Assembly: GCA_963729275.1 (NCBI GenBank)
Contig: CAVSNH010000013.1
Location: 868,001 to 932,000 of the forward strand
Length of the DNA: 64,000 nucleotides
Source of the DNA: CAVSNH01 sp963729275
GTDB lineage: Bacteria > Actinomycetota > Acidimicrobiia > Acidimicrobiales > RAAP-2
Direction: 5' to 3'
Of this stretch, positions 58,482 to 64,000 are shown piece after piece; positions within the stretch are counted from its first letter, which is position 1, and every line of letters begins with the position of its first letter. The notes under the pieces were generated by a model. The model searched no databases, had not been told where the DNA came from, and worked only from the letters and a program-made list of their open reading frames with translations. Both the position numbers and the translations under genes were made by a program.

Positions 58482-59690
58482 ATGGCCCCCGACCAGACTG
58501 CGACCCCAGAGATCTCTTTCCCCGACGGCTTCCTGTGGGGGACGGCGACGGCCGCTCACCAGATCGAGGGGGGCAACGTCAACAATGACTGGTGGTCCTG
58601 GGAGCACAACCCGGACTCCGGTTGTGCCGAGTCGAGCGGCGATGCCTGCGACTCGTTCCACCGATGGCCAGAGGACATCGAGCTGGTTGCCGCCATGGGA
58701 CTCGGCGCCTACCGGTTCTCGCTCGAATGGAGCCGGATCGAGCCTGCTGAAGGCGAATTCTCCCTGGCCGCGCTCGACCATTACCGTCGCATGTGCGCGG
58801 CGTGTCGTGAACGGGGCATCGCCCCCGTCGTTACCTTCCACCACTTCACCACCCCTACCTGGCTCACCCACCGTGGTGGCTGGGAGGCAGCTGACGCGCC
58901 CGAAATGTTCGCTCGCTTTGTCTCGCGGGTCGGTGCTCATTTCGGCGATCTCATCGGATGGGCGTGCACGATCAACGAGATCAATCTCGTGGGTGTCATG
59001 GGTTACGGCCTCGGATCGTCGCCGCCTGGGGTGAAAGACGATTTTGTCCGTCACCTGGCCGTGAACGATGTCATGGCCCGAGCCCACCGCTTGGCCGTGG
59101 ACGCCCTGCGGTCAGGACCCGGCGATATGCTCGTCGGCCTCACGTTGTCGATGGACGAGATGGTGGCCGACCCGGGCGGGGAGGCCATACTCGAGGCGGC
59201 CCAAGAGGTCCTCGAGGACAGGTTCATGCGGGCGACCGACGGCGACGACTTCATCGGGGTCCAGTGCTATTCGCGAGTGCACTTCGGCCCGGAAGGTCAG
59301 GCTCCCAATGACCCCGACGTACCCGTCACCCAGATGGGGTACGAGTACTGGCCCCAGGGGGTCGAGCACTGCGCCAGGAGAGCTGCGGCCATCACCGGCA
59401 TACCCGTGCTCCTGACCGAGAGCGGGATCGCCACCGATGACGACACCGAGCGCGTCACCTATCTCGCCGAAGTCTTGCGGGGTGTACGGCGCGCGCTCGA
59501 CGACGGCGTGGACATCCGCGGGTATTTCGTGTGGAGCCTGCTCGACAATTTCGAGTGGTCCCTCGGTTTCACTCCCAAATTCGGCCTCCACCGGGTCGAT
59601 CCGCAGACCTTCGACCGACGGGCCAAGCCCAGTGCGTCATGGTTCGGAGCCGTCGCCCGGGCCAATGGGCTCGTGGCCACTCCGAGTTGA
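58482..59690 (+). CDS. Glycoside hydrolase family 1 (beta-glucosidase-like)
   Basis: A 402-residue GH1 enzyme. The family start FPDGFLWGTATAAHQIEGGN, the acid/base glutamate in TINEINLVG (usual TxNEP) and the nucleophile glutamate in VLLTESGIAT (usual TENG) are present; WSLLDNFEWSLGFTPKFGL is the conserved C-terminal aglycone site. The residue after the acid/base Glu is Ile rather than Pro, and Ser-Gly replaces Asn-Gly after the nucleophile, so its specificity may be unusual. There is no signal peptide, so it acts in the cytoplasm on imported glycosides. An in-frame ATG at 58437 is the alternative start. Confidence 0.9.
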   Translation: MAPDQTATPEISFPDGFLWGTATAAHQIEGGNVNNDWWSWEHNPDSGCAESSGDACDSFHRWPEDIELVAAMGLGAYRFSLEWSRIEPAEGEFSLAALDHYRRMCAACRERGIAPVVTFHHFTTPTWLTHRGGWEAADAPEMFARFVSRVGAHFGDLIGWACTINEINLVGVMGYGLGSSPPGVKDDFVRHLAVNDVMARAHRLAVDALRSGPGDMLVGLTLSMDEMVADPGGEAILEAAQEVLEDRFMRATDGDDFIGVQCYSRVHFGPEGQAPNDPDVPVTQMGYEYWPQGVEHCARRAAAITGIPVLLTESGIATDDDTERVTYLAEVLRGVRRALDDGVDIRGYFVWSLLDNFEWSLGFTPKFGLHRVDPQTFDRRAKPSASWFGAVARANGLVATPS

Positions 59691-59908
59691 AAGTCGTTGC
59701 CGCATCTCCCAACCGGCATCCCTTGGCGCCGATCTGAGCGGGGTGAGTTGGGCTCTCGGCCACCATGCGGACGGCTTGCCCCATCCGCAGACGAGCCACC
59801 GGGCAATTCCCGGACTGCTGGAGGAAGCGACGGGCACGAGGGAGGTACGCTGAGTCGTCCGGTTCGATGTCCTCGAAGCCACCAGCGCCAACCGGAAAAG
59901 GGCCAACC

Positions 59909-60442
59909 ATGAGACTCGCTCGGCGAATGTCTGTATTCGGGGTTCTGATGGCATTGGCCGTTGCCCTGGTCTTTGGCGTGGCGCCCACGGCGACGGCGGC
60001 GTCGGGGTCCAGTTCGGTCACCGACTGGGTGACGTTCTACGGGTGGGTGGACAATTCTCCACCCGGCGCCGGTATCGCCCATCCCTGCATCCACCAAGAG
60101 GCAGGCGGCGTGGGCACCTACTCCGATCCGGTCACCTTCGCCGAGCACATCGACCTGAAAGGGCCGTGGTGCCAGATCATCTACGTTCCGTTCTTGAAGA
60201 AGTACTTCATTCACGAGGATCAGTGCAACCCGTGCGGGGGTGTCAACAAGAACCACGTCGACCTCTGGATGGGTGGTGACGCCAACTCCAAGAAGCAACC
60301 GGAAAAGAAGGCATTGCTCGACTGCGAGGACGCGTGGACACAGCACGCCACCGTGATCGTCAACCCTCCGTCGACCGAACCCGTCGATACCACGCCGCTC
60401 TTCACCCCGCCGACCACCTGTCACGGTGGTCAGGGAGACTGA
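59909..60442 (+). CDS. Small secreted double-psi-beta-barrel-like protein
   Basis: A 177-residue exported protein. The signal peptide (RRMSVFGVLMALAVALVFGV, then TATAA) is followed by a compact domain: VTFYGWVDNSPPGAGIAHPC, EAGGVGTYSDPVTFAEH, CQIIYVPFLKKYFIHEDQC, NHVDLWMGGD. This order (Y-G-W-x-DNxPPG, GGxGTYxDPxTFA, IYVPxLxKYFxxEDxC, HxDLWxG) resembles a secreted family that I know mainly from fungi and streptomycetes, with an RlpA/expansin-like barrel. Catalytic-looking Asp and His residues are kept. A Thr/Pro-rich tail ends the protein. AAAAGGG precedes the ATG. The role is probably extracellular; the substrate is unknown. Confidence 0.78.
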   Translation: MRLARRMSVFGVLMALAVALVFGVAPTATAASGSSSVTDWVTFYGWVDNSPPGAGIAHPCIHQEAGGVGTYSDPVTFAEHIDLKGPWCQIIYVPFLKKYFIHEDQCNPCGGVNKNHVDLWMGGDANSKKQPEKKALLDCEDAWTQHATVIVNPPSTEPVDTTPLFTPPTTCHGGQGD

Positions 60443-60591
60443 TCCTCGACCGCCGGGACGAGACCACCGACACCACCAACACGCCCGTTATCGAGACTCT
60501 CGGGTCCGACAACGACGTGTGAGGACCACGCACGAAGGCCAGCAATGGGCGGCCGCGAGTACGCCCGACTCGGGCGTCGGTGACCGACGAA

Positions 60592-61257
60592 CTAGTTCTT
60601 GTCGACCTTCTTGAGGGAGCCGTAGCCGCGTTCCATGGCCGAGACGATGATCGCCTCGAAGTCCTTGTCGGTCAGCACCTTCGGAGTTCCGAGCGTGGCC
60701 GAGCGCCAGTAGAGCTCGGCCAGCCACTCGAGAAGCTCCAGACGCTCAACCGCCTGGTCCATCGTGCTGCCATAGGCCACCGAACCGTGGTTCTGCATCA
60801 TGGCTGCGTTGCGGCCCTCGAGCGCCTTGATCACGTTGTCGGCCAACTCTTGGGACCCGAAGGTGGCGTACGCCGCCGTCCGGGGAGCTCCTCCCAAGCT
60901 CAAGCAGCTGTAGTGCAGCGGTGGCAGCTCGTCGTGGGTGCAGGACAGCGCGGTGGAGGCCATGGCGTGGGCATGGGTGATGGCAAGGGCATTGGTGGCG
61001 CGATAGAGGCCGGTGTGGAGCGGAACCTCGGATGTGGGAGCAAGGTCGCCGTCCACCACATTGCCGTCCAGATCGATGACCGTCACCATCTCGGCTGTCA
61101 CCGTGGCCAGGTCCGACCCGGTAGGAGTGACGGCGACGTGGTCCCCCTTGCGGGCGGAGATGTTGCCGGCTGTCCCGATGACCAATCCCTCCTCTGCCAG
61201 ATGGCGGCTGGCGCTGGCAACGGCTTCTCGTTCATCGGCTAGGAGCAGGCCGCTCAT
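60592..61257 (-). CDS. Class II aldolase / adducin-family protein
   Basis: A 221-residue zinc-dependent aldolase of the L-fuculose-phosphate-aldolase type. GLVIGTAGNISARKGDHVAVTPTG is the substrate-phosphate loop, SEVPLHTGLYRATNALAITHAHAMAS contains the acidic residue and the first two zinc histidines (HAH), and MMQNHGSVAYG the third. Length and motifs are normal. The reaction is probably retro-aldol cleavage of a sugar phosphate to DHAP plus an aldehyde, but methylthioribulose-phosphate dehydratase activity is an alternative in the same family. AGAGGAA precedes the ATG. Confidence 0.9.
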   Translation of the reverse strand: MSGLLLADEREAVASASRHLAEEGLVIGTAGNISARKGDHVAVTPTGSDLATVTAEMVTVIDLDGNVVDGDLAPTSEVPLHTGLYRATNALAITHAHAMASTALSCTHDELPPLHYSCLSLGGAPRTAAYATFGSQELADNVIKALEGRNAAMMQNHGSVAYGSTMDQAVERLELLEWLAELYWRSATLGTPKVLTDKDFEAIIVSAMERGYGSLKKVDKN

Positions 61258-61365
61258 GTCGGGTTCCTCTCGGTCTTGGGAGCAACGACCATGGTCGCAT
61301 GCGCGTACCCAGCGGGGAAAGTTGAGGGCTGAGCGGCGATGACCATCCCGCCACGCGCGGCGTCG

Positions 61366-61773
61366 TCAGCTCTCGTCTGCCCCAAAACCGAGTTCGTCGG
61401 CCAACAGCAGAAGCACTCGATTCGGTAGCCGTTCGCCTCGCTCGAGGAGTTTCAGACAGCCATGGATGTAGGTGTCCCGAGCGCTCGCCACATCCCTCGG
61501 CTGTGCACGCCGAGGAGTCGGAGGGCGGATGCCGATGATGTCGGCGAGGTCCGTCCGCCGATCGTCCTCGTCATCCTCTACGAGCAGGGACTCGATCACC
61601 CGCAGCATGTACCGCCTCGGTGGAGAGCCCTGCTCCCAGCGAGCGACCGACTGCTGGGTCACGCCCAGCTGGTCGGCCAGTTCCCGCTGGGTCATCTCGC
61701 GCTTCTGGCGGTAGCCACGGATGCGGCCGGCGAGCACGTCGGTCGAATCAATTGAGTACTCGCTTGTATCCAC
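61366..61773 (-). CDS. XRE-family regulator with an acidic extension
   Basis: A 135-residue protein. A helix-turn-helix, RQKREMTQRELADQLGVTQQSVARWEQG (about residues 22-49), is of the Cro/C1 type. It is followed by YMLRVIESLLVEDDEDDRRTDLADII and a C-terminal helical part (LLERGERLPNRVLLLLADELG) that may be a dimerisation or ligand domain. GTG start. A perfect palindrome lies 63 bp upstream (61836-61853), a likely operator. No obvious target gene is adjacent: the upstream membrane gene is on the same strand and the aldolase lies downstream. Confidence 0.85.
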   Translation of the reverse strand: MDTSEYSIDSTDVLAGRIRGYRQKREMTQRELADQLGVTQQSVARWEQGSPPRRYMLRVIESLLVEDDEDDRRTDLADIIGIRPPTPRRAQPRDVASARDTYIHGCLKLLERGERLPNRVLLLLADELGFGADES

Positions 61774-61835
61774 TGCTTGTACAGGCTACGACAGGGCGTG
61801 TGGAGCCGACAAGGCCCGGGCGCCAGAGATTGTCG

Positions 61836-61853
61836 AACTACAAGGATGTAGTT
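61836..61853. promoter_or_regulatory. Perfect palindrome upstream of the XRE gene
   Basis: AACTACA (61836-61842) and TGTAGTT (61847-61853) are exact inverted copies separated by AGGA. The site stands out in GC-poor DNA between two genes. GCTTGTA occurs twice nearby (61762 and 61775). It could be an operator for the XRE protein or a small transcript hairpin. Confidence 0.55.
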
Positions 61854-61913
61854 CACACGCTGCGGGTATGCGTGTTGCCGGTCACCGCCGTTCAGCGTGG
61901 AGGAGCCACGAGA

Positions 61914-62249
61914 CTAACCAGTTGAGTCACCCGATGGCGGCGGTCGCTCTGGAGTTTCGAGGCGAGCGGTCGTTTCGATAATCGGTCCTGATGGCGCCGG
62001 TCGTCCCGTCCCCCAGACGATGAAGGACCTCTGCAACTTGGCTCGCCGTTCTCGGCGCTTGGGGCTGATGGCCAAGACGAGCCGATCGACGGCGAGGGCT
62101 GCCAACCCGATCACCACAAGAGCAGCAAGGATGCCGAGGACGATCAGGCCGGCAAAGACGGCGTCGACCACGAGGGCGGCAAAGGCGATCACACCAAGAA
62201 TGGAGGCGAGGCACCCGATCCCTCGTTGCCCTCTTGGTGCCATCATCCC
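61914..62249 (-). CDS. Small membrane protein, hypothetical
   Basis: A 111-residue protein with two adjacent hydrophobic segments (CLASILGVIAFAALVVDAVFA and GLIVLGILAALVVIGLAALAV), then a basic stretch (SPKRRERRAKLQR) and a Pro/Ser-rich cytoplasmic tail. No family is recognised. Two ATGs in a row at 62249 and 62246 are the likely start, but the ribosome site is weak and the open frame extends much further upstream, so the N-terminus is uncertain. It is divergent from the glycosyltransferase gene. Confidence 0.55.
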   Translation of the reverse strand, partial: GMMAPRGQRGIGCLASILGVIAFAALVVDAVFAGLIVLGILAALVVIGLAALAVDRLVLAISPKRRERRAKLQRSFIVWGTGRPAPSGPIIETTARLETPERPPPSGDSTG

Positions 62250-62421
62250 TGGCCCACTCTCGCTTCCTCTAGCCCTCGTCTCAATCGATTGTAGGGCTGG
62301 CCAATTGCCGTCCGACCGCGGGTCTCGCACCTCGGATTGAGCCTCGCGTGGCAGCTTGCCGAGCCTCGCCCAACCCAGCCATCCGGTTGCCCCGGCCAGC
62401 GTGCCGGAGGCGTAAGTTGCG

Positions 62422-63837
62422 GTGAAGGTGCGCCCAGGTCCTGTCCTGATCCCAACCGGTTCCGAGTCGGATCGCGGCGACGCCGGCGTGCAGGTGACCG
62501 GTGCCAACCGAGGGAGGGCCAGCCGTCGACCGCACCGCTCCCAACTGCACTTCCTCGTCCCGCTGGCCGCGATCGCGCTTCTCGCTATCGGTCTTCGTCT
62601 GATCTACACGTTCACGGTCGGCGAGCACGTGAAGGAGGGCCTCGACACCATCTTCTACACCTTTGTCGGAGGCGAACTGGCCCGACACCAGGGTTACTCA
62701 GATCCAGGTCTGCTCTTCAACCACGGCATCACCAAGCCGACGGCCAACTTTCCTCCGCTCTACCCGCTCTTCATCGCAGGGCTGTACAAGGCCCACATCA
62801 CAACGTTCCGTGGCTACCAAGTGGCGGGGGCGATCTGTGGCGGACTGTCGGTTGCCCTCACTGGCCTGCTCGGCCGCAGGATCACCGATCGAGAAGCCGT
62901 CGGATGGATCGGCGCCGCCTGTGTCGCACTCTGTCCCGCGCTCATTGCCAGCGACGGGTCGGCAATGGCAGAGACCCTGTCCGTGCCGTTGCTGGTCGGG
63001 ATGCTGCTGGCTGTTTCTTGGGCCTCGTCGTCGCCGGCTTTTTCTCGATGGATCGTGGTCGGGCTCTTGGCTGGGCTAGAGGTACTCACTCGCAGCGAGG
63101 AGGTGCTCGTTGCCCTCGCTCTGGCTCCACTCGCCATATTGGTTATCCCCTCGTGGAGCGTGGTGCGACGACTCGGTGCCGTTGCCATCGTGCTGATCGT
63201 CGCGGGCGGCGTGGTCTCCCCTTGGATCATCCGTGACGTCGTCGTGTTCGACCCACCTATCCTGCTGTCGACAAATGGAGCCAAGACCTTGGCCGGGGCC
63301 AATTGCAATGCCACCTACCGTGGTCCCGAAATTGGCTACTGGGATTTCAACTGCCTGGATACTCAGAAACTCGACGCCCGCGGTGAGGCGGAGTTCGCCA
63401 GCGCCCTCGACCACAAGGGTGCCGACTACATCCGACAGAATGCCTCGCGAGCCCCGCTGGTCGCCGTCGTCCGGGTCTTGCGCGCCTGGGGGCTCTACAA
63501 GCCGACCCAAGAGGCGCACTTGGAAGCAGTCGAGACTCGGAGCATCGGCTGGGGTGAGCTCGCCACTCCGGTCTCGCTCGTGCTCCTGATCCTGGGCTCC
63601 GTCGGGATCTTCGCTGTCCGAAGGAACCGCACCGCGCTGGTAGTCCTAGGGGGACCGGTGCTGATCGCCACCCTCACCGTGGCCCTCACCTACGGCAACC
63701 AGCGCTTCATTCTGGGAGCGCTCCCGCCGCTCTGCATAGGGAGCGCCATCGCTGTCCTGGCCGCCGTCGATGCGATCGTCCATCGAGGCGGTCGAGGGGT
63801 CTCTCACGAGGACGCCCTGCCGTCATCCTCTCCCTGA
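62422..63837 (+). CDS. GT-C type membrane glycosyltransferase (ArnT/GT39-like)
   Basis: A 471-residue polytopic membrane protein. After a basic N-terminus, the first segment (FLVPLAAIALLAIGLRLIYTF) is followed by an extracytoplasmic loop with EGLDTIFYTFVGGELARHQG, where GT-C enzymes carry their catalytic acidic residue, and by KPTANFPPLYPLFIAGLY, the usual loop-1 ending. About ten more segments follow, with a soluble insert (residues about 285-375) containing two cysteines. It should transfer a sugar from a polyprenyl-phosphate donor outside the cell; the acceptor is unknown. GTG start. Confidence 0.86.
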   Translation: MKVRPGPVLIPTGSESDRGDAGVQVTGANRGRASRRPHRSQLHFLVPLAAIALLAIGLRLIYTFTVGEHVKEGLDTIFYTFVGGELARHQGYSDPGLLFNHGITKPTANFPPLYPLFIAGLYKAHITTFRGYQVAGAICGGLSVALTGLLGRRITDREAVGWIGAACVALCPALIASDGSAMAETLSVPLLVGMLLAVSWASSSPAFSRWIVVGLLAGLEVLTRSEEVLVALALAPLAILVIPSWSVVRRLGAVAIVLIVAGGVVSPWIIRDVVVFDPPILLSTNGAKTLAGANCNATYRGPEIGYWDFNCLDTQKLDARGEAEFASALDHKGADYIRQNASRAPLVAVVRVLRAWGLYKPTQEAHLEAVETRSIGWGELATPVSLVLLILGSVGIFAVRRNRTALVVLGGPVLIATLTVALTYGNQRFILGALPPLCIGSAIAVLAAVDAIVHRGGRGVSHEDALPSSSP

Positions 63838-63868
63838 CGAGTCAGAAGACAGGAGGCTCCATGCCTGC

Positions 63869-64000
63869 TCACGAGACATGAGCACCGGGACTCCGGGCCA
63901 TGCCGAAGTCCTCGACGGTTACGACTTTCGTCGACCGGTTGGGGTAAGGATCCGGATAATCGACCACTCGCACACGACCCGTGGGTCGGTAGCGTCCGCT
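63869..64000 (-). CDS. C-terminal fragment of an unknown gene cut by the window end
   Basis: On the minus strand a frame is open from the last base of the window to a TGA at 63869-63871, giving 43 residues (VRVVDYPDPYPNRSTKVVTV, ending MARSPGAHVS). Base composition and residue content are compatible with coding, and it is convergent with the glycosyltransferase gene 31 bp away, a normal arrangement. The fragment is too short to name. Confidence 0.4.
   Translation of the reverse strand, partial: SGRYRPTGRVRVVDYPDPYPNRSTKVVTVEDFGMARSPGAHVS

Overview
The window is about 70% GC, densely coded, and rich in GTG and TTG starts. It has mycothiol-linked genes (an S-(hydroxymethyl)mycothiol dehydrogenase and a TIGR03085-type maleylpyruvate-isomerase-like protein), a MarP-type protease, an Rpf-like domain, an Eis-family acetyltransferase and an N-terminal GWWLASDGKWYSPE motif. 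Together these point to an actinobacterium, most likely class Acidimicrobiia; the class is inference from protein style. There is no rRNA, CRISPR array, transposase or prophage.

Layout. 1-4.5 kb: the end of an unknown gene, tRNA-Ser(CGA), a cyclic-nucleotide-binding protein, a DUF4118 membrane protein, and a DrrAB-type ABC exporter divergent from its TetR regulator across two copies of an operator-like palindrome. 4.5-10.3 kb: small metabolic and unknown genes (CGNR protein, glyoxalase-like protein, hydrolase, MFS exporter, an unknown gene pair, DUF899 protein). 10.4-21.1 kb: the most unusual block. An ABC exporter, a 40-codon peptide gene, a metallophosphoesterase fused to an aminoacyl-phosphatidylglycerol-synthase-like protein, and a lysyl-tRNA synthetase lie on one strand. 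Beside them are two paralogous membrane esterases and tRNA-Lys(CTT), suggesting a lysyl-lipid making and editing module.

21.3-29.8 kb: an APC permease with an apparent frameshift, an MBL hydrolase coupled to a GH15 enzyme with a histone-H1-like tail, a MarP-like protease, an RDD protein and a secreted repeat protein. 30-33.3 kb: a beta-class DNA methyltransferase with an interrupted C-terminal domain, a candidate restriction-type partner and a small methyltransferase. 33.4-42.4 kb: PLP decarboxylase, HAD hydrolase, mycothiol-dependent formaldehyde dehydrogenase, acyl-CoA synthetase, nucleosidase, cobA and a DUF4190 protein.

42.5-48.3 kb: an XRE regulator and a ClpP paralogue that has lost its whole catalytic triad, divergent from an intact ClpP; an Rpf-like secreted protein behind a structured leader; and a Nur-like repressor divergent from a nickel/cobalt permease with a Nur-type box between them. 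48.4-64 kb: FAD-linked oxidase, NAD formate dehydrogenase (with the formaldehyde dehydrogenase it could complete formaldehyde oxidation to CO2), Eis-like acetyltransferase, secreted lipoproteins, GH1 glucosidase, a secreted double-psi-barrel-like protein, a class II aldolase, an XRE regulator, a GT-C glycosyltransferase and a truncated final gene.
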